A DNA stretch of 64,000 nucleotides from Gardnerella swidsinskii. Lineage in GTDB: Bacteria; Actinomycetota; Actinomycetes; Actinomycetales; Bifidobacteriaceae. The stretch spans positions 186,001 to 250,000 of the forward strand of contig NZ_QJVB01000002.1 in NCBI RefSeq assembly GCF_003397705.1, written 5' to 3'. Below the pieces are notes generated by a model. It did no database searches. It was given only the letters and a program-made list of their open reading frames with translations, and was not told the origin of the DNA. Shown here piece by piece: positions 19,693 through 29,565 of this stretch (position 1 is its first letter; the number at the start of each line of letters is the position of its first letter). The position numbers were made by a program, and so were the translations under genes.

Positions 19693-20694
19693 TCAGCGCC
19701 AAGTCTTTCCTTCGGCAAGTAAAGACGCAAGCTTTGGACGAGAATCAAGCAAATCATCAAGCTCGCGAGCAATGCGAATAGGAGCAGTAGGATCCACCAA
19801 AGCGGCAGCACCAACTTCTACAGCATTAGCGCCAGCATACAAGTATTCCAAAGCTTTTTCGCCGGAATCAATGCCGCCAATGCCAATAATTGGAATATCT
19901 GGCATAGCTTGACGAACTCTCCACACAAATCCAAGTCCAATCGGGAAGATTGCAGGGCCGGAAACGCCGCCCGTACGGTTTGCAATAATCGGCTCGCCGG
20001 TTCGAATATCAATTCGCAAACCAACAAGCGTGTTAATCATGCTAAGAGCATCCGCACCAGCGTCAACAGCAGCTTTGCAAATCGAAACAATATCCGTCAC
20101 ATTTGGCGTCATTTTTACAATCATTGGCTTATCTGTCATTGCGCGAAGATGCTTAATTAAGCGGTGAAGCGCCACCGGATCCGTGCCAACGCTCATTCCG
20201 CCGTGAGTTACGTTTGGGCAGCTTACGTTAATTTCAAGCATGTCTGCAGCAGAATCTGCAAGCTTTTCAACAACTTGCGCATAATCGTCGTCACTGTGCC
20301 CTGCAACATTAGTAATAACAAGCGCTCCCATTTTCTTTAGTTTCGGAAGCTCGTCTACTAAGTAGTGGTCAACGCCAGGATTTTGCAATCCAACTGCGTT
20401 TACCATTCCAGAAGGAGACTCTGCAGTGCGCGGAGAAGGATTTCCTTCCCACGGAACAGGTGAAACGCCTTTTGTACAAATTGCGCCGAGTTGGCTTACG
20501 TCGTAAAAGCGTCGGCAAGCTGCAAGCTGGAAAGTTCCAGAAGCTGTACCAACCATGTTTTTCCACTTAACGCCTGCAACTTGAGTTGGATACTTCCACA
20601 CGTGGCTTGTGTCAAAGCCAAAAGTTTCAGCGGAATTTGTTGCAGAATTTGCGTTATTTACAGAATTATTTTCGGCATTATTTACAGCACTCAT
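19693..20694 (-). CDS. pyrD: Dihydroorotate dehydrogenase B, catalytic subunit
   Basis: FMN enzyme that oxidises dihydroorotate to orotate; the class 1B form works with PyrK and passes electrons to NAD. The 333-residue product shows the FMN-binding GTASGTF and NAVGLQNPG motifs, the catalytic Cys in EINVSCPNV, and the C-terminal GGIDSGEKALEYLYAGA phosphate-binding region. The N-terminus has an Asn/Ala-rich extension of ~25 residues. ATG at 20694 lies 5 bases after the pyrK stop and has GGGAG upstream; the TTG at 20709 would overlap pyrK and is less likely. Confidence 0.94.
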   Translation of the reverse strand: MSAVNNAENNSVNNANSATNSAETFGFDTSHVWKYPTQVAGVKWKNMVGTASGTFQLAACRRFYDVSQLGAICTKGVSPVPWEGNPSPRTAESPSGMVNAVGLQNPGVDHYLVDELPKLKKMGALVITNVAGHSDDDYAQVVEKLADSAADMLEINVSCPNVTHGGMSVGTDPVALHRLIKHLRAMTDKPMIVKMTPNVTDIVSICKAAVDAGADALSMINTLVGLRIDIRTGEPIIANRTGGVSGPAIFPIGLGFVWRVRQAMPDIPIIGIGGIDSGEKALEYLYAGANAVEVGAAALVDPTAPIRIARELDDLLDSRPKLASLLAEGKTWR

Positions 20695-20699
20695 ATTTT

Positions 20700-21596
20700 T
20701 TACTCCCAACCCAAACGATTCGCATCAAAAACAGGACCGTCGTTGCAAACTTTCAGCCTGCCTTCCAAAGTGTCAACAACGCAAGCAACGCAAGTTCCGT
20801 ATCCGCAGCCCATACGCGCTTCTAAACTGAGCTGGCACTCAATATTTCTTTCATGCGCCCAGTGAGCTACAGCTTTCATCATAGGCAAAGGTCCGCAAGA
20901 CAAAATAACCGTTGGCAAATCGTCTCCAAAATTAAGATGCTGACTTTCTTCAAGTTCGTCAAGAAGTGTAATAACAGTTCCTTCAGCATTTGTAATACTG
21001 TGTACGTCTGAAATATATTCTTTCATTAAATCATCCGCAAAACGCTTGTTACGGTAGCCAAGCACTGCCGTTACGCTAGAATCTTCACGCTTTGAAAGCG
21101 TTTGAGCAGCACACAAAATAGGTGGCACGCCCAAGCCGCCACTGACCAACAGATAATGTGCAGGTTTGGAAATATTAAAGCCAAGTCCTAAAGGTCCAAG
21201 AGCGTCAATGCTATCTCCTGGCTTAAGCTCAGCAAACTTAGCAGTGCCTTTGCCAATCACAGCAAAAATCAAAGTAAAAGTATCGCCTTCTACGCTTGCA
21301 ACTCCAAAAGGACGCGGAAGCATAGCAGTTGGATCAGGGGAATACAAGTTCACAAATTGCGCAGGAGCAGCTTTTTTAGCAATCTCAGAATCTCGCAAAG
21401 TCAAACGGTACACGCCTTCGTCTAGCTTCTCATTATTGAGTACTTCTACAGCTCTACGCCCCCAAAGGCGCGAATATTTTGCATTATTGCTTTCGTCTGC
21501 AGAACTTGAGCCGGAAGAATCAAAAGCGTCTTCACGTAACGTAATTATGGCGTTTCCAGAGGCTTTTCGCGTTGGAATAAACATGCCATCACTCAT
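20700..21596 (-). CDS. pyrK: Dihydroorotate dehydrogenase B, electron transfer subunit
   Basis: FAD and [2Fe-2S] subunit of class 1B dihydroorotate dehydrogenase. The 298-residue product has the FAD-binding RPFGVASVEG segment, the NAD-binding SGGLGVPPILCAAQTL motif, and the C-terminal iron-sulphur cysteines in MGCGYGTCVACVVDT with a fourth Cys in KVCNDGPVF. About 40 extra residues precede the core. The ATG follows TAGGGGA. It lies between pyrF and pyrD. Confidence 0.94.
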   Translation of the reverse strand: MSDGMFIPTRKASGNAIITLREDAFDSSGSSSADESNNAKYSRLWGRRAVEVLNNEKLDEGVYRLTLRDSEIAKKAAPAQFVNLYSPDPTAMLPRPFGVASVEGDTFTLIFAVIGKGTAKFAELKPGDSIDALGPLGLGFNISKPAHYLLVSGGLGVPPILCAAQTLSKREDSSVTAVLGYRNKRFADDLMKEYISDVHSITNAEGTVITLLDELEESQHLNFGDDLPTVILSCGPLPMMKAVAHWAHERNIECQLSLEARMGCGYGTCVACVVDTLEGRLKVCNDGPVFDANRLGWE

Positions 21597-21690
21597 GTGG
21601 TTTCCCCTACCCTTGTATGTGTTTTGTACCGTTGCGTTTTATTTTTAATTTTAATTATATTTTTAGTTATATTTATTTTAGTTATACATT

Positions 21691-22734
21691 CTAGCGATAC
21701 ACTGCATTTCTCAAGTCGTCACGCATATTTTTCGCAGCAACAGCTGCAGAATCACGCACAATATCAAGAATGTCATCGAGAGACATGTGCCCTTGATTTT
21801 TAGCGTAATCTTCAGACTTTTTCCAAGCACCAATAATACCGCGCGAAGAATTGACAATAGCACCTTCAGAATTTGCATCAAACATTCCAGCAACATCTTG
21901 AGCAGTACCGCCTTGAGCACCATAGCCTGGAACCAAGAAGAAAGTGTGCGGCATAATCTCGCGCAAATGCTTGCCCTCCTGCGGATGCGTGGCACCTACA
22001 ACTGCACCAACTCTTGAATAACCGTGCTTACCAATGCTTGAAGCACCCCAGTTCTCAATCAAATCAGCCATATGCTCATACACTGGCTTGCCATCTTGCA
22101 AAATAAGCTCCTGCAGCTCTTTGCTAGAAGGATTCGAAGTGCGAAGCAGCACAAAAATGCTTTTATCGTGCGCTACCGCTTCATCGATAAAAGGCTTCAC
22201 GCCATCCGAACCCATATAAGGGTTTACTGTAAGCGAATCTTCATGCCAAACGTCAAGATTTTTAGAGCTTTTTAGAAGATTTTTAAGAGATTGAGGAAGC
22301 GCGTTACCAGTAGCATTTTCGTCTTCAAAATATGAAGAAAGATTAGCGAAACCGCTTAAATGAGCAGCATACTGACCAGCTGTAGAGCCAATATCTCCGC
22401 GCTTTGCGTCACCTATTACAACTAATCCTTGCGATTTTGCGTATTCGCAAGTCATTGCGTACGTGTCCATTCCAGCGGAACCTAGTGCTTCGTACATCGC
22501 AATTTGCGGCTTTACAGCCGGCACAAAATCTGCAACCGCGTCGATAATAGCGCGATTAAACTCAAAATAAGCTGTAGCTAAAAGCGTTGGCAGCGCATCC
22601 TCGCCTTCTACTTCTTGCAAAACTTCGTCCGCAAGAGAGCTAATAATTTCGGCTGGTACAATACCTGGCTTAGGGTCCAAGCCCACAACACTAGGATTTT
22701 GCTTGGCTGCAATCGCTTCAATAAGTTCGTCCAT
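21691..22734 (-). CDS. pyrF: Orotidine 5'-phosphate decarboxylase
   Basis: Last step of UMP synthesis. This 347-residue copy belongs to the longer 'type 2' subfamily and keeps the full active site: SVVGLDPKPG at the N-terminus, the Lys in PAVKPQIAMYE, and the Lys/Asp tetrad in GDAKRGDIGST. The SLTVNPYMG and FFLVPGYGAQGG motifs bind the substrate phosphate. It sits between pyrC and pyrK, and must carry the decarboxylase activity because the copy at 11554-12465 lacks the catalytic motif. Confidence 0.95.
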   Translation of the reverse strand: MDELIEAIAAKQNPSVVGLDPKPGIVPAEIISSLADEVLQEVEGEDALPTLLATAYFEFNRAIIDAVADFVPAVKPQIAMYEALGSAGMDTYAMTCEYAKSQGLVVIGDAKRGDIGSTAGQYAAHLSGFANLSSYFEDENATGNALPQSLKNLLKSSKNLDVWHEDSLTVNPYMGSDGVKPFIDEAVAHDKSIFVLLRTSNPSSKELQELILQDGKPVYEHMADLIENWGASSIGKHGYSRVGAVVGATHPQEGKHLREIMPHTFFLVPGYGAQGGTAQDVAGMFDANSEGAIVNSSRGIIGAWKKSEDYAKNQGHMSLDDILDIVRDSAAVAAKNMRDDLRNAVYR

Positions 22735-22768
22735 AATTTACTACCATTCCAAATTTATATTTAATCAA

Positions 22769-24181
22769 TCACATTCTCGAGAAAGCAATTTCTGAACCAA
22801 TAATCGTCGCAACAGGTCTGCCTGTAAGTTGCCATCCATCAAAAGGAGTGTTTCGAGCTTTTGAATGGAACGAATTTGCGTCAACCGCCCAATTTTCGCG
22901 CATATTAATCAGCACTAAATCAACGTTTTCAGGGTGCTCAGTAATACTTAAACGCAGCGTTCGCTTGTTTGCGCATCGCGAAGAAACGTTAAGCAAAGCC
23001 GCAATATCAGTAGGTCTTCTGCTCATCAATTGCATTGGATTTACTGCCATCAATTCGATTAAATGCTTATCGTCCGTATATCCTGCATCAACAAGCACTT
23101 TGTGGCACACACCATACGCGCACTCAAGCCCAATAATTCCGTTAGGAGTGCTTGCAAAATCTCCTGACTTTTCTTCCGCAGTGTGAGGCGCGTGATCTGT
23201 TGCAATCATGTCAATTGTGCCATCCGCAATAGCAGCGAGCGTTGCTTGCCTGTCCGCTTTTGAACGAAGAGGAGGATTCATCTTAGCCATAGCACCATAT
23301 CGCAAAACATCCTCATCACACAAAGCTAAATAGTGAGGCGCAGTTTCGCAAGTAATCGGCAAACCCTCTTTCTTTGCCTTACGAATAGCTTCAAACGCAG
23401 CAGCAGTGCTCACATGCTGGAAATGCACATGTACGCCAGTTTCTCGGGAAGCATCAATATCTCGCTGAACAATTGCAAGCTCAGTAGAAGCTGGAATTCC
23501 ACCAACACCAAGCATTTTTGCAATCGGACCCTCGTTCACAGCTCCCGTATCATGATGCTCACAATGCTCCACGAATGGCAAACCAGTTTGTTTTGCCATA
23601 GCTAACACATCTCGCAAAATCGGTTCAGGTACTGCAGCACCGTCGTCGCTTATAGCAGTAATCGGGTGCTTTTTCATAGGAGAAGTTTTTTCGTCGTCGT
23701 CGATTCCAGCAACATACTTTTTCCAAAGCTCAATATTGCTTGGTTTTAAGCCTTTACGCCCCAATGATGCGCACACGCTCAAATCGTAGCGAACTGGCAA
23801 TTTTACGCCGTAAATGCAACCATAACGCTGCAAATAGTCAACTACATTTTCTACATCAAATGGAGCATCTTCCCAAGGCTCACCGTCTACCGCAGGAACA
23901 GTATTTGGCATAATCAAAACTTGCGTATAACCGCCAGCCGCAGCAGCCTCACTGCCTGTCATCATTGTTTCTTTTGCTGTTTGACCTGGATCTCTAAAAT
24001 GTACATGCGGATCTGCAAAACCAGGAGCAACAACCCAATCGCTTGCGTCAATGTCGCCAGTAACGCGCGCATTCTGCTCTATAAGGGCATCCTGACGAAC
24101 GCCATCAACAATAAGATCAATACGTTCGCCAGTATCCCACACAGAGATATTGCGCAAAGTTAAGGTGCCTGATTCGTTCAT
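22769..24181 (-). CDS. pyrC: Dihydroorotase
   Basis: Zinc enzyme that cyclises carbamoyl-aspartate to dihydroorotate. The 470-residue product of the type I class has the metal-binding PGFADPHVHFRDPGQ motif, a second His pair in EHCEHH and HFQHVST, and the Asp in IATDHAPHTAEEK. ATG at 24181 is preceded by AGGAGTG. Around residues 395-410 there is a short Cys/Arg-containing insertion near the C-terminal domain. It follows the pyrB(I) gene in the operon. Confidence 0.95.
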   Translation of the reverse strand: MNESGTLTLRNISVWDTGERIDLIVDGVRQDALIEQNARVTGDIDASDWVVAPGFADPHVHFRDPGQTAKETMMTGSEAAAAGGYTQVLIMPNTVPAVDGEPWEDAPFDVENVVDYLQRYGCIYGVKLPVRYDLSVCASLGRKGLKPSNIELWKKYVAGIDDDEKTSPMKKHPITAISDDGAAVPEPILRDVLAMAKQTGLPFVEHCEHHDTGAVNEGPIAKMLGVGGIPASTELAIVQRDIDASRETGVHVHFQHVSTAAAFEAIRKAKKEGLPITCETAPHYLALCDEDVLRYGAMAKMNPPLRSKADRQATLAAIADGTIDMIATDHAPHTAEEKSGDFASTPNGIIGLECAYGVCHKVLVDAGYTDDKHLIELMAVNPMQLMSRRPTDIAALLNVSSRCANKRTLRLSITEHPENVDLVLINMRENWAVDANSFHSKARNTPFDGWQLTGRPVATIIGSEIAFSRM

Positions 24182-24236
24182 TTCACTCCTGGTTTTGCGT
24201 AATTTTTACAGTTATATAATAATATTATTAAATTTT

Positions 24237-25472
24237 TTATTTAGTTTCTGCTTCTTCGTCGCAATACATGCAGCGATACTCGTGCCTTACGGAATCAGCT
24301 TTGTAGAACTTGCGTTTAAGAGTTAGTTCGCTGTTTGTTATGCAACGAGGATTCGGGCAAGTAAGATCTTCAGGCACATTCACGTCCGTTACGTGCACGC
24401 GAGGATCCGCCAAAGAAATTCCGTGTGCGTCAACTGCTCGCAATTCGTCTTCTGGCACGTTTACAAAATCAGTTGGCTCGTAGCCGCAAAGCTCGTCTCC
24501 AAGAACGGAACTTTCCAAAGCCATACGCATAAGCATACCGTTTTTAACCTGCTCAAAGTATGCTGCGCGAGGATCATCATCAACGTCAAGAGCAATCTCG
24601 TTAATTCGAGGAAGCGGATGCAGCACAGGCATATGCGACTTTGCTTTTTGCAATTTTTCTTCAGTCAAAATGTACGTGTCACGAAGTCGCAAGTATTGCT
24701 CGCGATCCGTAAAACGCTCTTCTTGCACGCGAGTCATGTAAAGCACGTCAAGCTTGCCAATAACTTCCATCAAGTCGCGAGTTTCTTCGTAAGTGCACGA
24801 AGGAGTGTCATTAATGCGGTCGATTACGTACTGCGGAGTTTTAAGCTCATCCGGGCTAATCAGCACAAAATGAACGTTTCCAAAGCGGCACAAAGTTTCA
24901 ATAAGCGAGTGAACTGTACGACCATAAGTTAAGTCGCCGCATAAGCCGACAGTGAGATTATTAAGGCGACCAAATCGCGCAAGAATCGTTGCCAAGTCTG
25001 CAAGAGTTTGAGTTGGGTGCATGTGACCGCCGTCGCCAGCGTTAATAATAGGAGTGTTCACAGCTTGCGTTGCAACAAAAGCAGCACCCTCCTTTGGGTG
25101 ACGCATTGCAACAACATCAACATAGTTAGACACGACTTTCAAAGTATCGTTTACAGTTTCACCTTTGCTTGCGCTAGAAAGTTGCGCACCTGCAAAACCG
25201 ATTACTTTTCCGCCTAAACGCAGCATTGCTGTTTCGAAGCTTAAGCGAGTGCGCGTGCTCGGCTCATAAAAAAGAGTGGCCAACACTCTGCCATCGCAAG
25301 TGTGAGCCACTTCTTTACGGTGCGAATCAATGTATCGCGCTTTGTCTAAAAGCATTCGTATTTGCGCAGTTGAAATATCGTCTAATGTAACAACACTTTT
25401 GCCCGCTAGAGAATTTGCAATTGTGCTACGAGAAAAAGTTTGATGTAAAGAACTAGAAATTGCGTTCGTCAT
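24237..25472 (-). CDS. pyrB: Aspartate carbamoyltransferase with fused PyrI-type zinc domain
   Basis: Condenses carbamoyl phosphate with aspartate. Residues ~25-335 are a PyrB catalytic chain with FYEPSTRTRLSFE, the SSASKGET loop, HPTQTLADL and HPLPR. It continues about 75 residues beyond a PyrB chain and ends with four cysteines spaced C-x4-C-x23-C-x2-C, the spacing of the E. coli PyrI zinc domain. The nucleotide-binding half of PyrI is not present. The result is a minimal catalytic-zinc-domain fusion, which could keep subunit assembly without the usual CTP/ATP site. First gene of the pyr operon. GGAAGGTGAG lies about 12 bases before the ATG. Confidence 0.9.
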   Translation of the reverse strand: MTNAISSSLHQTFSRSTIANSLAGKSVVTLDDISTAQIRMLLDKARYIDSHRKEVAHTCDGRVLATLFYEPSTRTRLSFETAMLRLGGKVIGFAGAQLSSASKGETVNDTLKVVSNYVDVVAMRHPKEGAAFVATQAVNTPIINAGDGGHMHPTQTLADLATILARFGRLNNLTVGLCGDLTYGRTVHSLIETLCRFGNVHFVLISPDELKTPQYVIDRINDTPSCTYEETRDLMEVIGKLDVLYMTRVQEERFTDREQYLRLRDTYILTEEKLQKAKSHMPVLHPLPRINEIALDVDDDPRAAYFEQVKNGMLMRMALESSVLGDELCGYEPTDFVNVPEDELRAVDAHGISLADPRVHVTDVNVPEDLTCPNPRCITNSELTLKRKFYKADSVRHEYRCMYCDEEAETK

Positions 25473-25615
25473 AATAAGTACCGCTCACCTTCCGTCAATT
25501 GGCAAACGGTCGCAACCACACGCGACCTACGTAATTTTACTGATTAGCGTTGACGAATCCCCCACCCCCGGAGTGGCGGAGAACTATAACTTATTATGCA
25601 ACATTTGATAAGTAC

Positions 25616-25947
25616 TTAATCCAATAAATCTATTTGTTCCAATACAGTTTGTTGATTACGTTTACCATAAGTAACCTTCAAAATATAAACTGTATTTTCT
25701 TCTAAAACAACTCTGTAATAAACAAGAAAATTCTTTACAACTATACGACGCACGCCAAGTGAATTCCAAGGCTCATACTTAACTGCAGGTGCAAACTGAG
25801 GAAAAAGAGACAGTCTTTCAATACCAGATTTAATAAGATTAATAATTCTTACGGAAGTTTTCTTAGAGATATTAGATGCAATATAGTCTCTTATATTTTT
25901 AAATCAGTTTCTGCATCTTGAGTAACAAGAATATTAAAAGAACTCAT
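25616..25947 (-). pseudogene. RelE/ParE-type toxin, frameshifted
   Basis: Conceptual translation starts MSSFNILVTQDAETDLK and then hits TAA in an AAAAATATAA stretch. One extra A in the A5 run (25896-25900) restores a 110-residue frame: the next segment reads NIRDYIASN, and later KYEPWNSLGVRRIVVKNFLV and YYRVVLEENTVYILKV. That layout, with Arg-Arg and Tyr-Tyr-Arg motifs and a C-terminal basic strand, is typical of RelE/ParE mRNA-interferase or gyrase toxins. Its ATG overlaps the antitoxin stop (TAATG). The shift may be real inactivation, slippage-controlled expression or a base error. Confidence 0.75.
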
Positions 25948-26180
25948 TACAAGCCCTTTTCTAACTCAGCAAAAACATCCGCATAAGGGCATGCTAAACC
26001 AGAAACTGACTGCTTATAACTATGCATAAGTTTTGCAGCAAAATCAGTAGACAATAATTCGTCATTTTCTTCTAAATTTTCACCACTGACTGCTTGTTTT
26101 ATAGGCGCAGAAACATCAGCATAAAAAACTGAAGAATTAGCTCTTTCTTTTACATCATTACTCATTACTGCATTTTTCAT
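25947..26180 (-). CDS. Antitoxin of a RelB/ParD-like TA pair
   Basis: A 77-residue acidic protein upstream of, and overlapping by one base, the toxin frame, the standard TA operon layout. The C-terminal segment LACPYADVFAELEKGL would be the toxin-binding tail. I do not recognise a clear DNA-binding fold. The frame opens at a GTG at 26189 that lies within the GGGAGGTG ribosome-binding site, so ATG at 26180 is the start. The antitoxin is intact although the toxin frame is broken. Confidence 0.7.
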   Translation of the reverse strand: MKNAVMSNDVKERANSSVFYADVSAPIKQAVSGENLEENDELLSTDFAAKLMHSYKQSVSGLACPYADVFAELEKGL

Positions 26181-26274
26181 TAAAATCACCTCCCGTCCTG
26201 TAATTATATCCTAAAGAAGAGAATGCAACAATAAACGCAAATCGTACTAAGATGACGCAATTACGCCATAACGC

Positions 26275-29200
26275 CTAGCGAGCGTAGAACAGGCGAGACA
26301 TGATTTCGCGACACTGACGCATAGTTGCTAGAAGATCGTTTTCAAAAACGCGACCCTGGTTCGGCTCATAGCCAAGGTAAGTTGCAATTCCGCCGAGCGA
26401 ATACGAGTCCGTTGGAATCACATCCGCGCGAGCCATTGAGCCAGACCACAAGAAGTTTGCGTTACGCACCGCAGAACACATATGCCAGCAACGGCTTAAA
26501 ACTTCAGCATCCTCATCGCTTATAAAATGCTCAGATTGCAATGCTTTCAACGCTTGCATAGTTCCAACTACTCGTAAAGACTCATGCTTTGAAGCATATT
26601 GCAATTGCATCAATTGCACAGTCCACTCAACATCGCTTAAACCGCCACGACCAAGCTTCAAATGCCTGTCCCTACTCACACCTCGAGGCAAACGCTCCGC
26701 TTCCATACGCGCTTTAAGCTTACGAATTTCAGCAAGCTGAGAATCACTAAGAGGATTTGCAGCGTAACGCAATTCGTTCACAACGCCATCAAGCAAAGCA
26801 TCCGCCAACTCTTTAGAACCTGCAGCAAAACGCGCTCGCAACAACGCTTGATGCTCCCAAGTGCTAGCCCATTGACGATAATACTTTTCGCAAGATTCTA
26901 GCGAACGAACAAGCGGACCGTCTTTTCCTTCCGGACGCAAATCCAAATCGACCATGATTTTTGGTTCAAGCGTAAGAGGACCTTGCAAAATATTACGCAA
27001 AATATCTACAGTTTTTTGCGCAAAGCGGTGAGCTGCGTTGAAATCGCAATCTTCACCAACAGGCTTGTAAATTACCATAATATCTGCGTCAGAACAGAAG
27101 TTTACTTCTCTACCACCGTAACGACCTAAAGCAATAATAGCAATTTCAGCTTGAGGAGCATTCAAATTCATGACTGACACAGCTTCACGCATGGACCATT
27201 GCAAAGTCGCATCTAAAATAGCATCAAACACATCACTCATTGCAAGCATAGAAGTATCGTCATCAATTAGACCACACATCCAAGCTAAAGCAACTCGCTC
27301 AATTTCCTGCCGGCGAAGAGCGCGCAAAGACTGCGCAAAATCCGCAATATTACTTGCATAACGCGCAACCATTGCACTAGTTTGCATGTCAAGACTTGCC
27401 CTATCGCGCGCAGATAACGCTTCGTCGTCTCCAAGCCAAGTAATAGACTGCATAGACTGCATCATAGCGTCGCCAAGATAGCGCGAATCCGCCAAAACGT
27501 GGCAAAGACGCTGAGCTGCGGAAGGAGAATCACGCAAAAAACCAAGATACGTATTTTTTCCGCCAAAACGCTCCGCAAGACGCCGCCACGCAAGCAAACC
27601 CATATCCGGATTCTGCCCGTCGCCAAGCCACTTCAACACTGCCGGAAGCAAAATTCTATGAATTTTAGCAGCCCTAGAAAGCCCCTCTGTAAGCGCTTCA
27701 ACATGCAACTGTGCTGCGCGAGCATCCGCAAAACCAATAGAAGCAAAGCGCGCGCGAGCAGCCTCCGGCGAAAGTACAATAGGATCCGCATCCGTTTGAG
27801 CGTTAATAGGAAGCATCGGACGGTAGTAAATATCCTTATGCAAGTGCCGAATTTCACGACGAGCTTTATCAAAACGCGCAACTAACTCTTCCGGACGAAG
27901 CCGCACAGCACGAGCAAGGCGGCAAATCTGCTCATTGTTGTTAAGCTGCTCTGTAGAAATTGTGCGCGCGCGATCCAAGCCGCCGTTTCCTTGCGCACCC
28001 AAATCTGGGAACAAATGCGTGCGATGCATACTCCACATTTGCTGACGATGCTCAAGAACACGCTCAAAACGGTAGTGTTCTGCCAATAGCGCCGCCTGAG
28101 ACCTAGAGACGTAGCCACCTTGAGCCAACGCTTGCAAAGCGGAAATAGTATCCCTTACTCGAAGCGACTCATCCTCACTTCCGTGCACAAGCTGCAGCAT
28201 TTGCACAGTAAACTCAACATCGCGCAAGCCGCCTTTACCAAGTTTCATATCCAAATCGCGTTGAGAAGCCGGAATAAGCGACTCCACACGCTGACGCATA
28301 TGCTGGCAGTCAGCTACAAAATGCTCACGACCAGAAGCCTTCCAAATAAACGGCTCAACCATATCGCGATAAGCTTTTCCAAGATCCGTATCCCCTGCTG
28401 CAGGGCGCGACTTCAAAAGCGCCTGAAACTCCCAGCTACTCGCCCACTTTTCATAATATTCTCTATGAGAATCAAGCCTACGAACAAGAGGACCATCCTT
28501 ACCTTCCGGGCGAAGCGCAGTATCAATCTGCCAAAGCGGAGGCTCCACAGAGCCCATAACCACCGACTGGCATACTTTTTGCAAAACCATTGCCATAGAA
28601 ACACCAACGCGCAAAGCAGCATCCTGGTTCTGCTTGTTGCTTAAATCCGCAGGCTCCACAACATAAATCAAATCGATATCGGAAACGTAGTTAATTTCTT
28701 GCGCTCCAAGCTTGCCCATAGCAATAATCGCAAATCTGCATGCGGAAGAACCAGTAACCTGTCCTCGCGAAATAGACAACGCTGCCTCTAAAACAGCATC
28801 GGCAGCGTCGGAAAGCTTACGACTAATATCTGGCTGCACTTCAACAGGGTCAGCGCTCGCTAAATCAGCCGCCATAATTGCAGCAACATGCTCACGGTAG
28901 CGCGCACGAAGCGCAGAAACTGCTTGTGCAAAGCCGAGTGATGTTAAGTAAATTGTGTTAGAATCGCTGCTTTCAGAAGAAACAACTGTTGCAGTGTAAG
29001 CTTGTATTGCTTCGAGTAAGTCTTTTACGCGTTCTTCCCTAGTCATTGCAAAAAGATGATTCGGGTCATTTGCTGCAGCTTTTATAAGATTAGGTCTTGT
29101 GCGCATAAGCATTGCCAACGCGTTAGACGCACCTAATACTTGCATTAGGCTTGTTAATGAGTCAGATACTTGCGAATTTGAAGTTGAAATATTATTTATT

Positions 29201-29463
29201 ATTTCGGGGTATGTTTCACTTAAATCTTGCAATGAAAGCAATGCAGAATCTGGATCTTCAACTGTGAGCGCGCTTCTTAGTAGTGTTTCAAAAGATATTT
29301 TATTGCAGTTTTTGCATATTGCTATCATTGCGCAACGTGCGGCATCCGGGCGAGAAAAACCGGCTTTAATAAGGCTTCTTGAGGTGAGTGCGGAAGAGTT
29401 TGTGCTGCTTTCGTTGCAGTTGGTTTCAGTAGTTGCACTATCTGTTCTGTTCGCACTTTCCAT
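26275..29463 (-). CDS. glnE: Glutamine synthetase adenylyltransferase
   Basis: Bifunctional enzyme that adenylylates and deadenylylates glutamine synthetase in response to nitrogen status. The 1062-residue product has two nucleotidyltransferase domains, each with the paired-Asp metal site: EINYVSDIDLIYV in the N-terminal half (removal of AMP) and EVNFCSDADIMVIY in the C-terminal half (addition of AMP). Each is followed by LRPEGKDGPLVR and a helical segment with LGKGGLRDVEFTVQ or LGRGGLSDVEWTVQ. The ribosome-binding site is weak. Repeat elements B1 and H1 lie upstream. Confidence 0.95.
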   Translation of the reverse strand: MESANRTDSATTETNCNESSTNSSALTSRSLIKAGFSRPDAARCAMIAICKNCNKISFETLLRSALTVEDPDSALLSLQDLSETYPEIINNISTSNSQVSDSLTSLMQVLGASNALAMLMRTRPNLIKAAANDPNHLFAMTREERVKDLLEAIQAYTATVVSSESSDSNTIYLTSLGFAQAVSALRARYREHVAAIMAADLASADPVEVQPDISRKLSDAADAVLEAALSISRGQVTGSSACRFAIIAMGKLGAQEINYVSDIDLIYVVEPADLSNKQNQDAALRVGVSMAMVLQKVCQSVVMGSVEPPLWQIDTALRPEGKDGPLVRRLDSHREYYEKWASSWEFQALLKSRPAAGDTDLGKAYRDMVEPFIWKASGREHFVADCQHMRQRVESLIPASQRDLDMKLGKGGLRDVEFTVQMLQLVHGSEDESLRVRDTISALQALAQGGYVSRSQAALLAEHYRFERVLEHRQQMWSMHRTHLFPDLGAQGNGGLDRARTISTEQLNNNEQICRLARAVRLRPEELVARFDKARREIRHLHKDIYYRPMLPINAQTDADPIVLSPEAARARFASIGFADARAAQLHVEALTEGLSRAAKIHRILLPAVLKWLGDGQNPDMGLLAWRRLAERFGGKNTYLGFLRDSPSAAQRLCHVLADSRYLGDAMMQSMQSITWLGDDEALSARDRASLDMQTSAMVARYASNIADFAQSLRALRRQEIERVALAWMCGLIDDDTSMLAMSDVFDAILDATLQWSMREAVSVMNLNAPQAEIAIIALGRYGGREVNFCSDADIMVIYKPVGEDCDFNAAHRFAQKTVDILRNILQGPLTLEPKIMVDLDLRPEGKDGPLVRSLESCEKYYRQWASTWEHQALLRARFAAGSKELADALLDGVVNELRYAANPLSDSQLAEIRKLKARMEAERLPRGVSRDRHLKLGRGGLSDVEWTVQLMQLQYASKHESLRVVGTMQALKALQSEHFISDEDAEVLSRCWHMCSAVRNANFLWSGSMARADVIPTDSYSLGGIATYLGYEPNQGRVFENDLLATMRQCREIMSRLFYAR

Positions 29464-29565
29464 ACCGCAACTTTACATTGTGGTGGTGTACAAGGCTGCG
29501 AAACTACCTGCTTTCGCGCTCATAGCGTGGCGAGTTTTAGGCATCATTCTTAACGTGGCGCAAGT

